Shown piece by piece: positions 1 through 7,651 of a stretch of DNA of 46,913 bases. The position numbers and the translations under genes are program-made. The DNA comes from an uncultured Collinsella sp. (GTDB lineage: Bacteria; Actinomycetota; Coriobacteriia; Coriobacteriales; Coriobacteriaceae). The notes under the pieces were generated by a model. The model saw only the letters and a program-made list of their open reading frames with translations. It had not been told where the DNA came from and ran no database searches. Each line of letters starts with the position of its first letter. The first letter of the stretch is position 1. Location of the stretch: the NCBI GenBank assembly GCA_902493855.1, contig CABUQV010000018.1, positions 1 through 46,913 of the forward strand, read 5' to 3'.

Positions 1-990
1 ACCTGGGGCTCCCAGGCCATGCGCGAGGCGCTCGCCGCCAAACAGGAGCACTTTATGGGTATGCCGGTGAACCCCAACGAGAATATCGTAGTCACCTGCG
101 GCTCCACCGAGGCCATGATGGCCGCCATGATGACGGTCACCAACCCCGGCGACAAGGTCGTCATCTTCTCGCCGTTCTACGAGAACTACGGCGCCGACAC
201 GATCCTTTCGGGTGCCGAGCCCATCTACGTGCCGCTCAACCCGCCCACATTCGACTTTGACCGCGAGGTACTCGAGGCGGCCTTCCGCGACAACGACCCC
301 AAGGCCATCGTCCTGTGCAACCCTTCCAACCCCTGCGGCAAGGTCTTTACACGCGATGAGCTCACCTTTATCGCCGACCTCTGCAAAAAGTACGACACCT
401 ACTGCATCACCGACGAGGTCTACGAGCACATCGTCTACGCGCCCCACGAGCACGTCTATATGGCCACGCTGCCCGGCATGTTTGAGCGCACCATCAGCTG
501 CAGCTCGCTGTCCAAGACCTACTCCATCACCGGCTGGCGTCTGGGCTACACTATCGCCCCTGCCGAAATCACCGAGCGCATCAAAAAGGTCCACGACTTC
601 CTCACCGTGGGTGCCGCCGCTCCCCTGCAGGAAGCCGTCGTCACCGCCCTCAACTTCGACGACAGCTATTACGATGAGGTCCTCGACCTCTATACCGCCA
701 AACGTGACCTGTTCTGTCAGGGACTCGACAGCATCGGTCTTGAGCATAACGTGCCGCAGGGCGCCTACTACGTCATGATGGACATCTCTGAGTTTGGCTA
801 TGACAGCGACCTCGAATTCTGCGAGGACCTCGCGTCTAAGGTGGGTGTGGGCGCCGTGCCCGGCTCGAGCTTCTTCCGCGAGCCCGTCAACCACCTGATT
901 CGTTTCCACTTTGCCAAGCGAGACGAGACGCTTAACGCGGCGCTGGAGAACCTCAAGTCGCTACGTGATAAAATCAAGCCGCGCGGGTAA
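1..990 (+). CDS. PLP-dependent aminotransferase, class I/II (5' end outside window)
   Basis: The reading frame is open to the first base of the window, so the N-terminus is missing; at least 329 residues remain. It is a fold-type I aminotransferase. The PLP-lysine motif SLSKTYSITGWRLGY is clear, preceded by the cofactor-binding CNPSNPCGK and ITDEVYEH segments, and the terminal domain carries the substrate-carboxylate Arg in HLIRFHFAK. The FSPFYENY and DEVYEHIVY stretches resemble the methionine/kynurenine (YbdL/KAT-like) branch more than classical AspC, but substrate cannot be fixed from sequence. It probably transfers amino groups between an amino acid and 2-oxoglutarate in the cytoplasm. 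A strong hairpin follows the stop, so it appears to end its transcription unit. Confidence 0.9.
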   Translation, partial: TWGSQAMREALAAKQEHFMGMPVNPNENIVVTCGSTEAMMAAMMTVTNPGDKVVIFSPFYENYGADTILSGAEPIYVPLNPPTFDFDREVLEAAFRDNDPKAIVLCNPSNPCGKVFTRDELTFIADLCKKYDTYCITDEVYEHIVYAPHEHVYMATLPGMFERTISCSSLSKTYSITGWRLGYTIAPAEITERIKKVHDFLTVGAAAPLQEAVVTALNFDDSYYDEVLDLYTAKRDLFCQGLDSIGLEHNVPQGAYYVMMDISEFGYDSDLEFCEDLASKVGVGAVPGSSFFREPVNHLIRFHFAKRDETLNAALENLKSLRDKIKPRG

Positions 991-1018
991 GGACGGCCCG
1001 GCAACTAAAGTAACCAAA

Positions 1019-1058
1019 GAAGCCTCGCACCGCCCGCCGCGTTGCGAGGCTTCTTTCT
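1019..1058 (+). terminator. Rho-independent terminator after the aminotransferase
   Basis: An 11-bp perfect stem, GAAGCCTCGCA (1019-1029) with TGCGAGGCTTC (1043-1053), is followed by a short T-rich run (TTTCT). It sits 29 bases after the aminotransferase stop. Confidence 0.8.
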
Positions 1059-1131
1059 ATAGCGCTTTCTTAAATGGTTTAGAGCTCTATACTTTAGTCA
1101 CGGAGCAACTCGTCCCAGAGAAAGGAATACT

Positions 1132-2022
1132 ATGGCAGAGCAGCAGCTTATCGGAGCGCTCGAGGCCGGCGGCACCAAGATGGTCTGCGCCACGGGCTAT
1201 GCGGACGGTACGGTCCTGGAGCGTGAGCAGATCGCGACCACGACCCCGCAGGAGACCGTCGAGGCCGTCAACGCGTGGTTTGCCGACAAGGGCATCGCCG
1301 CGCTGGGCATCGGCGCCTTTGGCCCCACCGCAGTCAACCCTGCCTCGCCCCAATACGGCAAGATCCTGGAGACGCCCAAAACGGCATGGCGCTACTTTGA
1401 CCTGCTGGGCACTATCCAAAACGAGCTCAATATCCCCTGCGGCTACGATACCGACGTCAACGTCGCCTGCCTAGGCGAGGTCACGTTTGGTTGCGCCAAG
1501 GGCCTTACCGATGTGGTCTACCTGACCATCGGCACCGGCGTGGGCGCCGGCGTGCTCTCGGGCGGTAAGCTCGTGCACGGCATGATGCATCCCGAGGCCG
1601 GCCACATCCTGGTCACGCGCGACCCGCGCGACACCATCGGCGAACATAGCGCCTGCCCCTTCCACGACAACTGCCTCGAGGGCCTCATCGCCGGCCCCGG
1701 CGTTAAAAAGCGCTGGGATGGCAAGAGCGCCGGAGACATGGCCGATGACCCGGAGGCCATGGACCTGCTCGCCGGCTATCTGGCACAAGCACTCATGACC
1801 TACACGCTGTGCTACGCGCCGCAAAAGATCATCATCGGCGGCGGCGTGGCCGACCACACCCCCATCGTGCCGCTCGCACGCAAGAAGTGCGCCGAGATGC
1901 TCAACGGCTATATCGTCACGCCCGAGGTCAACGACATCGATAACTACATCGTCAACAACAGCCTCGAGGGCAAGCAGGGCATTATGGGCTGCCTGGCCCT
2001 GGGCGCACAGGCGCTTCAGTAG
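1132..2022 (+). CDS. ROK-family fructokinase
   Basis: This 296-residue protein is a ROK sugar kinase of the ScrK/YdhR fructokinase type, which phosphorylates fructose with ATP in the cytoplasm. The N-terminal phosphate loop reads GALEAGGTK (residues 8-16), the form typical of these fructokinases. The catalytic Asp lies in YDTDVN (105-110) and a second loop is GTGVG (134-138). The zinc site is visible as HPEAGH (153-158) plus CPFHDNC (175-181). Length matches the family (about 290). AGAAAGGA lies just upstream of the ATG, and a TATACT hexamer at 1088-1093 may be its -10 box. It is monocistronic, between two terminators. Mannose or glucose as alternative substrates cannot be excluded. Confidence 0.88.
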   Translation: MAEQQLIGALEAGGTKMVCATGYADGTVLEREQIATTTPQETVEAVNAWFADKGIAALGIGAFGPTAVNPASPQYGKILETPKTAWRYFDLLGTIQNELNIPCGYDTDVNVACLGEVTFGCAKGLTDVVYLTIGTGVGAGVLSGGKLVHGMMHPEAGHILVTRDPRDTIGEHSACPFHDNCLEGLIAGPGVKKRWDGKSAGDMADDPEAMDLLAGYLAQALMTYTLCYAPQKIIIGGGVADHTPIVPLARKKCAEMLNGYIVTPEVNDIDNYIVNNSLEGKQGIMGCLALGAQALQ

Positions 2023-2105
2023 CAGACGCACCCACAGGGCGTGGCGCGCTCGGCAAATCCAACCTACGGAACGACGCCACCACGCCCCATATAAGCCCTC
2101 AAATA

Positions 2106-2151
2106 AAAAAGGCCGCCTAGGACCAAACAATACGTCCTAGGCGGCCTTTTT
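2106..2151. terminator. Bidirectional terminator between fructokinase and vanZ-like gene
   Basis: A 13-bp perfect stem, GGCCGCCTAGGAC (2111-2123) with GTCCTAGGCGGCC (2134-2146), is flanked by A5 on one side and T5 on the other, so it can stop transcription from both strands. The stop codon and last codons of the vanZ-like gene lie inside the right arm. Confidence 0.88.
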
Positions 2152-2586
2152 GGCGCACATCAGCGACCGTAAGAGATATCGGAGCACAACGCCCGTTGCC
2201 GCTCCACAGCAGTCGATCATCACATCGGTGATCATGCCGGCGCGTCCCGGCACAAAGAGCTGAATCGTCTCGTCGATCGAGGGAATCAGCAGCAGGAACA
2301 CCGCCGTGGGCAGCAGCACGTCAAAGGTGCGCCGGCCCTCAAGATCAAAGGCGTGCGTTGCCAGGATGCCGAGCACCATATACTCGGTAAAATGCGCGCA
2401 CTTGCGAACAACAAAGTTGGTCACCCATTCATATGGAAGTCCCACGCCGTGCAGGAAACAGCGGATAGCTTCCATGACCGTTAGGCTCAGCGAGCCCGAC
2501 CCCGAGCCGGGAACCAGCGAATTGCCCCAGATCAAGAGCGCCATCAGGCAGGTCACGACCGCCCATTTTCGATTGATCTTAACCAT
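2137..2586 (-). CDS. VanZ-like membrane protein
   Basis: The product is about 149 residues with three or four hydrophobic segments. It carries the VanZ-family signatures RKCAHFTEYMVLGIL and DETIQLFVPGRAGMITDV. VanZ proteins are small membrane proteins; the founder gives low-level teicoplanin resistance, but most homologues have no known role. An in-frame ATG 11 codons upstream would overlap the previous gene. I chose the start at 2586 because GGAGG lies just upstream, inside the last codons of that gene, with a 7-bp gap between the two genes. It is probably translationally coupled to the upstream membrane protein. Its 3' end overlaps the terminator hairpin. Confidence 0.82.
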   Translation of the reverse strand: MVKINRKWAVVTCLMALLIWGNSLVPGSGSGSLSLTVMEAIRCFLHGVGLPYEWVTNFVVRKCAHFTEYMVLGILATHAFDLEGRRTFDVLLPTAVFLLLIPSIDETIQLFVPGRAGMITDVMIDCCGAATGVVLRYLLRSLMCAKKAA

Positions 2587-2593
2587 GCAGAAG

Positions 2594-3994
2594 TTATGCC
2601 TCCGCGCGGAGCGGCGCAAAGCTGGCGGTACCGCCCTCGATAACGCTCAGATAGGCACGGCCCGTACGCTTGGCGGTAGAGGACTGCAGGCGCTCGATCT
2701 CTTCCTCGAGGATCTGATTGACGCGCTCGTGACGACGATTTTCCATAATGCCAGCGGCAATAGCCTCGGCCCGCTCGATGCTCTCGCGCGAGATGCGGGC
2801 GGTATCCTCGGGGAACACAGCGCTGTGACGGCCGACATAGGCGGGGGTAGCAGGCTGAGGGGCAGCGACGGGAGCGGGCGCTACAACAGGAGCGGGCTCG
2901 TCAATCTCATCCAGAATCGCGGTGGCGGCGGCCCACATGTCCTCGTGGCCCGAGTAATCGGCCATGGGGACATCGACCTCGAGCGAGGCGTCCGGAAGGT
3001 CGCCGGTGTCGATGCGATCTTGGGCATCAATCGATGCGGTGATGGCTGCAGGCTCATCGAGGTCATCGAGATCGATGTCCGCGGCACCGGAGATGATAGG
3101 CATGCTGGCGAGGTTTGCGTTGTACGGCGCAGCCTCGGCCGCCTGCTGCTGGGCAGGAGCGCCCCACAGCGAGCTTTCGGCGGCACGGCGGGCGGCAACG
3201 GCCTCCTCGTCCGCAGTAATGGCTTCATCAACGTACGAATTATCGGCAGAAGCGTTCACGTCCGCCGAGGTAGCGCTGTAGGCGTTATTGGCTGCCGCGT
3301 TTGCAACGAGTGCCACGAAAGCTGCCGTGCTGCCCGCAGGGGCGGCCTGGGAGCCAGACACGGCGCGTGCCGCGGCGGCGATGTCGTCGCGATTGAGGGA
3401 GCCGGTCTGCCCGCCGTTGGTGAGCTCGTCGATGGCGACTTGATAGACGTCGCGCGAGCGTGCGGGGTCGCAGCTCACCGGCGAATCGTCGTCGAGCATA
3501 CTGTCGATCATGGACCAAGCCTCGGCCTCGTCCATAGCATCTGCGGCTCGAGCGATGGTAGGGACACCATCATCGGCATGACGGCGCTGGAACGCACCAG
3601 TCAGGCCGGAAAGGAATGCCGAGGTAGACTGCTCCGGCTGAGCCTGAGAAGCAGAAACAGCAGCATAAGGAGTCGCATCCTGCTGCTGAGCTGGAATCGA
3701 GGCGGTCTTGAACTCGCTTTGATGCTGATTGAGATTGGCGGCACCGCCCATGGCATCGGGCTGGAACAGACGCTCTTCACGCTGCGCACGGTACTCGGAA
3801 ATACCCAGCGAGGCGGCATAGATACCCACGCCCGCCACCGCGCCCACGGCGAAGGGAACCGCACCCGCCACGACCGTCTCGTTCACCGACGAAAACGGCA
3901 GCGTCGCGGCATACATAACCACGGGAGCGGCAAGGCCGATCCCGCACGAAAGTCCGGCAAGAACTGCTCGTTGTGTTGCATCAGAAGAAGCCAT
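2594..3994 (-). CDS. Unknown membrane protein with long acidic Ala-rich tail
   Basis: I do not recognise this 466-residue protein. The first ~60 residues hold two hydrophobic segments joined by a short loop, and an AQREE charged stretch follows. The rest is a long, polar, Ala/Asp/Glu-rich region without cysteines that form any motif, probably largely disordered. A conserved-looking charged helical block lies near the C-terminus (RISRESIERAEAIAAGIM, then an ILEEEIERL-type amphipathic stretch). The start at 3994 is chosen over the upstream ATG because GGGGAG sits 5 bases before it. A good promoter lies at 4131-4159. It forms an operon with the VanZ-like gene. A divisome or envelope scaffold role is possible but unsupported. 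Confidence 0.75.
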   Translation of the reverse strand: MASSDATQRAVLAGLSCGIGLAAPVVMYAATLPFSSVNETVVAGAVPFAVGAVAGVGIYAASLGISEYRAQREERLFQPDAMGGAANLNQHQSEFKTASIPAQQQDATPYAAVSASQAQPEQSTSAFLSGLTGAFQRRHADDGVPTIARAADAMDEAEAWSMIDSMLDDDSPVSCDPARSRDVYQVAIDELTNGGQTGSLNRDDIAAAARAVSGSQAAPAGSTAAFVALVANAAANNAYSATSADVNASADNSYVDEAITADEEAVAARRAAESSLWGAPAQQQAAEAAPYNANLASMPIISGAADIDLDDLDEPAAITASIDAQDRIDTGDLPDASLEVDVPMADYSGHEDMWAAATAILDEIDEPAPVVAPAPVAAPQPATPAYVGRHSAVFPEDTARISRESIERAEAIAAGIMENRRHERVNQILEEEIERLQSSTAKRTGRAYLSVIEGGTASFAPLRAEA

Positions 3995-4130
3995 GAGCTC
4001 TCCCCATCTTCCAGCACCCAAATCGCATCATTCAGTTGGCTGCGCGAGAGAAGATGAAGCGGGGCTATGCCCCAAAGCAACGGTATATGGTTCGTTTCAT
4101 CTGCGTTTTCCGTCGCGAAGCTTAAAAGCT

Positions 4131-4159
4131 ATTATGCGAAACCGCCCTGTCGATTGCAA
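4131..4159 (-). promoter_or_regulatory. Sigma-70-type promoter for the membrane protein / vanZ operon
   Basis: On the minus strand a -35 box TTGCAA (4154-4159) and a -10 box CATAAT (4131-4136) are separated by exactly 17 bp. This gives a leader of roughly 130 nt before the start at 3994. Apart from this promoter and the rho terminator, the 312-base gap 3995-4306 shows nothing else recognisable. Confidence 0.55.
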
Positions 4160-4238
4160 GCGACGATGTCGGATTGAAACGGGAAACCTGCTGCTTGCCA
4201 GTCTTATGGTCAAAAATAAGTGCGGAGCGGCGATATGG

Positions 4239-4270
4239 AAAAGGGCCGAGGCGCAAGCCCCGACCCTTTA
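4239..4270 (-). terminator. Terminator after rho
   Basis: Read on the minus strand, a stem of about 12 pairs with two G-T wobbles (AAAGGGTCGGGG with CCTCGGCCCTTT) ends in a T4 run, 37 bases past the rho stop. Confidence 0.7.
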
Positions 4271-4306
4271 TCGCATTGATGACTATCGCTGCGTTTGGAT
4301 GACAAC

Positions 4307-6862
4307 CTAGAACGTCTGCTCGTAGTCGCTGTGCTTTTTGGCCGAACGCACCAGGAACTCCTGGTTGGTGTTGGTGCCCTTAAGACCCTTGATAAACGAT
4401 GCGGCTGCGCGCTCGGTGTTGTTCATGCCGGCAAGAATGCGACGCAGACCAAAGACAAACGGACGCATCTGCTCGTCAACCAACAGGTCCTCGTTACGCG
4501 TACCGGAGGCAACGGGGTCGATAGCCGGGAAGATGCGGCGGTCGGCCAGGTCGCGGTCGAGCTTAAGCTCCATGTTGCCGGTGCCCTTGAACTCCTCAAA
4601 GATGACCTCGTCCATCTTGGAACCAGTGTCGATGAGGGCAGAGGCCAGGATGGTGAGCGAGCCACCGTTCTCGATATTACGGGCTGCACCCAGGAAGCGC
4701 TTGGGAGGATACAGTGCCGCCGAATCGACGCCGCCCGAAAGGATGCGGCCTGAGGCGGGCGCCGCCAAGTTGTAGGCGCGGGCAAGACGCGTGATGGAGT
4801 CGAGCACCACCACAACATCGCCGCCCAGCTCTACGATGCGCTTGGCGCGCTCGATGACAAGCTCTGCCACGCGAGTGTGGTTATCGGCGGGCATATCGAA
4901 GGTCGACGCCACAACCTCGCCCTTGATGGAACGCTGCATATCGGTGACCTCTTCGGGGCGCTCGTCGACGAGCAGGCAGATGAGGTGCACCTCGGGGTTG
5001 TTAATCGAGATAGACTGGCAGATCTTCTTGAGGATCGTGGTCTTGCCGGCCTTGGGCGGGGACACGATCAGGCCACGCTGACCCTTGCCGATCGGCGACA
5101 CGATGTCGATTGCGCGACCGGTAATGGAGTCCTTGCCGTGCTCCATGCGCAGCGGCTCATTGGGATAGACCGGGGTGAGGTCGCCGAACTTGGGACGGTT
5201 GCGAATCTGCTCGGGGTCCAGACCGTTGACGGTCGTGATTTTGGCGAGGCCGGCGCGCTTGTCGCCGCCGCGCGAAGGACGCAGCGAGCCCTCGATGACG
5301 TCGCCCGTGCGCAGGCGCGCGGAGCGGATGAGGTAGGCGGGCACGAAGGCGTCGTCGTTGGACTTCATGTAGCCATGGGCGTGGATGATGCCGGAGCTGT
5401 CCGGGCGAATCTGCAGAATGCCCTTGATGTCGCGGAAGCCCTCTGCCTTCGCGGCGGTGACGTAGATCTCCTCGACGAGCTCGGCTTTCTTCTTGCCGGT
5501 CGTCTCGATCTCGAACTCCTTGGCCTTCTCGCGCAGTTCGGCGACCTTCATGGCAGCGAGCTCCTCACGCGAAAGCGTGGGCTCGGTGGGGGCGGCGTTG
5601 CGCTCCTTGTTGCGCTGTTTGCGATCGCGCTGGCGGTTGCGGCGGTCGTTGTTGCGCTCGTCCTTGCGCTCGTTGCGCTCCTCGTTGCGCTTGTGCTGGC
5701 GACGGTTGGGACGAGTGCCGTCTTCGCCCTCGGCAGGCGCGGCGCCATCGTTTGCGGCGGCATCGGCGTTAGCCGCAGTATCATCGCTGGCCTCGGCCTT
5801 GGAATCGCCCTGCAGCCCGGCATCAGCCTGCTGTTCGGCGGCCTTGGCCTTAGCGGACTTCTTACGACCGCGCTTGGGCTTCTCGGACGCAGGCCGTTCG
5901 ACGTCTTGGGGCTCGGCGGCATCAGTCGATGCATCGGCGGTTGTCTCGGCGGAATCCTCGGACGCACCCTTCTTGGCAGCCTTGGCCTTGGACGTGCGCT
6001 TAGCAGCAGTACGATGGCTGCGACCAGGACGGACGTCGGCGGGCTCGACATCGGCGGGAGCGGCCTCGGAAGTCGTAGCATCCTGGACGGGTGCATCGGC
6101 AGCGGTTGCAGACTCGGCGGTCGCCGCAGCATCCCGAGCGGCGGCGGCTGCGGCTGCGGCCTTCTCTGCCTCGACGAAGGCCTTGGGCTTGCGACCGCGA
6201 CGGTGCGGGCGCAAAGCCGGATCGACAACGGGAACTTCGCTGGCCTCGACAGGCGCAGCGGGCTCAGTTGGCGATGCGCCCTCCCCTGCCGCGGAACGGA
6301 CCGAAGCCTCAGTGAGCTCGGGGGTTACCTGTTCAGCAACCTGCTCGGCCTTAGCAGCCGTGCGACGGCGTGTGCGCGGTGCCGGCTTCTCGGTCGGTTG
6401 GTCGGCGGCAGGGGTCTCGGGCACAGACGGGGCTGCAAGCTCGGTCAGAGCCGCGGCCTCGCGCTCGGCAGCACGACGGCGGGCGCGCACCACCTGAGCC
6501 TCGCTAATCTGCGCCAACGCACGTGCCTGCGCGACCTCATCGGAAATCGGCGCCGAGGAGTCAGCTGCAACGGTGCGCTTGGCGCGCGTCGTGCGCGTGG
6601 TACGGCGCTTGGGCTTGGTGACCTCCTCGCCGTCAGCAGCAGGCTTGGTCGTGCGGCGCGTACGCTTGGGCTTTGCCGGAGCAGCCTCCTCACCAGTTGC
6701 AGGCACGGCCTTCTCAGCCGCTGCAGGCGTAGGCGTCGAAGCAGCCTTAGGCGTCTCAGGAGCCGAGGCTTGCGCGGGCGCCGCGACCTGGTCCGACGCA
6801 ACCGGTGCAGCGGGAGCGGTCTGCGTCGTCGTTATTTCGTTTTCTTGCTGTTGATCAGACAC
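4307..6862 (-). CDS. rho: Transcription termination factor Rho with long disordered N-terminal extension
   Basis: The C-terminal ~430 residues are a complete Rho: an N-terminal SAP-like helix region (LSREELAAMKVAELREKA), the RNA-binding OSB domain (HAHGYMKSNDDAFVP), the P-loop SPPKAGKT (601-608), Walker B VVVVLDS and the R-loop GTGNMEL. Rho is a hexameric RNA helicase that releases RNA polymerase. Before it lie about 420 residues rich in Ala, Lys, Arg, Glu and Pro with repeated basic KPKR/RRRT clusters, so the protein is 851 residues against 419 in E. coli. The start is GTG at 6862 with only a weak ribosome site. A leader of more than 100 nt is likely, which would fit Rho autoregulation. Confidence 0.96.
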   Translation of the reverse strand: MSDQQQENEITTTQTAPAAPVASDQVAAPAQASAPETPKAASTPTPAAAEKAVPATGEEAAPAKPKRTRRTTKPAADGEEVTKPKRRTTRTTRAKRTVAADSSAPISDEVAQARALAQISEAQVVRARRRAAEREAAALTELAAPSVPETPAADQPTEKPAPRTRRRTAAKAEQVAEQVTPELTEASVRSAAGEGASPTEPAAPVEASEVPVVDPALRPHRRGRKPKAFVEAEKAAAAAAAARDAAATAESATAADAPVQDATTSEAAPADVEPADVRPGRSHRTAAKRTSKAKAAKKGASEDSAETTADASTDAAEPQDVERPASEKPKRGRKKSAKAKAAEQQADAGLQGDSKAEASDDTAANADAAANDGAAPAEGEDGTRPNRRQHKRNEERNERKDERNNDRRNRQRDRKQRNKERNAAPTEPTLSREELAAMKVAELREKAKEFEIETTGKKKAELVEEIYVTAAKAEGFRDIKGILQIRPDSSGIIHAHGYMKSNDDAFVPAYLIRSARLRTGDVIEGSLRPSRGGDKRAGLAKITTVNGLDPEQIRNRPKFGDLTPVYPNEPLRMEHGKDSITGRAIDIVSPIGKGQRGLIVSPPKAGKTTILKKICQSISINNPEVHLICLLVDERPEEVTDMQRSIKGEVVASTFDMPADNHTRVAELVIERAKRIVELGGDVVVVLDSITRLARAYNLAAPASGRILSGGVDSAALYPPKRFLGAARNIENGGSLTILASALIDTGSKMDEVIFEEFKGTGNMELKLDRDLADRRIFPAIDPVASGTRNEDLLVDEQMRPFVFGLRRILAGMNNTERAAASFIKGLKGTNTNQEFLVRSAKKHSDYEQTF

Positions 6863-7037
6863 AGTGTTTGCTCAACTTTCTTTTCAAGCCCTGTGATCAC
6901 ATGCTCCCTGCATAAACCTTCAGGGCGGCTAAACAGTCTAGCTCCGTCAAATACCGACGGACATCATTGATCTGTATCGAGATATTTGCGTCATATACGC
7001 AGCGTTAGTGTAACACAACCGCCGCCACCTGCAACTT

Positions 7038-7068
7038 AGTCATTGGGGACGTTCTTAAACGACTAGTC
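7038..7068 (+). repeat. Repeat family C, copy 1 (GGGGACGTTCTT type)
   Basis: This 31-base sequence ends in the palindrome GACTAGTC and contains TTGGGGACGTTCTTAAAC. An identical 31-base copy is at 26733-26763. It is followed here by a related GGGACATTCTTCCCC stretch. Confidence 0.85.
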
Positions 7069-7161
7069 AAAAGGGACATTCTTCCCCTAAGGCGCCTTGA
7101 AATGGAGCGACTAAGGAGCAAATCCGTGGCGTCGGGATTCGCCGTGTCACGAAACGCGCCT

Positions 7162-7289
7162 ATCTACTACGCTTGCCCCCGGACCCCTGACCATACCCTT
7201 GTTTTTTCAAAAACAACGAGTCTGCTACCTGCGGTTTTAATATCGTACTTTTCGGCATGGTTCGGGATATGCGTCCAAACGTAGGAGAT
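7162..7289 (+). repeat. Structured repeat family E, copy 1
   Basis: The outer inverted repeat is ATCTACTACG (7162-7171) with CGTAGGAGAT (7280-7289), 9 of 10 paired. The inner stem pairs CCC-TG-ACCAT (7185-7194) with ATGGT-TC-GGG (7257-7266). The conserved core ACCTGCGGTTTTA is at 7227-7239. Spacing from the outer left arm to the core is 55 nt, and from the core to the outer right arm 40 nt, identical to copy 2. Confidence 0.7.
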
Positions 7290-7335
7290 GAGCCCAATTC
7301 GTGGCGGACGGTATCCCGCCACCCCTCCTCGAGAC

Positions 7336-7361
7336 AAAAATGATCCGTTTTCCTCCGTCCC
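7336..7361 (+). repeat. Repeat family B, copy 1 (TGATCCGTTTTCCTCCGTCC type)
   Basis: The sequence AATGATCCGTTTTCCTCCGT plus CCC is shared with 15338-15363. Here the partner arm is degenerate (GGGACAATTTTC follows), so the hairpin is weaker than in copy 2. Confidence 0.8.
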
Positions 7362-7389
7362 AAGGGACAATTTTCAAAACTATGCCAGA

Positions 7390-7513
7390 TTACGGGGCCC
7401 GAATGATGCAAGCCAACCATACCCTGCATTTTCAAGAAACAATAAACCGTCTACCTGCAGTTTTATTTTCACTGCTTTCGCCATGGTCGCTAGGCAGCGA
7501 TTCAGCCCCGTAA
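7390..7513 (+). repeat. Structured repeat family E, copy 2
   Basis: The outer inverted repeat is TTACGGGG (7390-7397) with CCCCGTAA (7506-7513). The inner stem pairs AGC-CA-ACCAT (7411-7420) with ATGGT-C-GCT (7483-7491). The core ACCTGCAGTTTTA is at 7453-7465. Arm sequences differ from copy 1, yet all four spacings (55, 32, 17, 40) between stems and core are the same. Confidence 0.7.
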
Positions 7514-7571
7514 AGCGGTATAGTTGCTTTTTTGTAGCATTTTCCAACACGCCCAAAAGCCCCGCCAAACG

Positions 7572-7603
7572 AAAAAAGCCCGACCTCCGCATGGAGATCG
7601 GGC
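7572..7603 (-). terminator. Terminator after argS
   Basis: Read on the minus strand, GCCCGATCTCC pairs with GGAGGTCGGGC (one wobble) and is followed by T6, about 50 bases past the argS stop. Confidence 0.85.
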
Positions 7604-7651
7604 TTATAGGGCTCAGCAAAGCCGAACCTACACGGTCAAATGACTCGCAGA

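Larger units (their letters stand above)
6863..7651. other. 789-base repeat-rich gap between rho and argS
   Basis: No convincing gene is present. From left to right it holds the rho leader, a copy of the GGGGACGTTCTT repeat (7038-7068), a first ~125-nt structured element (7162-7289), a copy of the TGATCCGTTTTCC repeat (7336-7361), a second structured element (7390-7513) and the argS terminator. Short open frames here run straight through these repeats and have no supporting ribosome sites. Confidence 0.7.

Noticed and set aside
2306..4057. Long plus-strand open frame opposite the unknown membrane protein
   Set aside because: It is antisense to a gene with a promoter, ribosome site and coherent protein. 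The translation is Arg/Gly/Ala-rich in the way GC-rich shadows are.
4877..6970. Long plus-strand frame opposite rho
   Set aside because: It is antisense to the unmistakable rho gene; the repetitive Gly/Leu/Arg translation is the mirror of the Ala/Lys-rich Rho extension.
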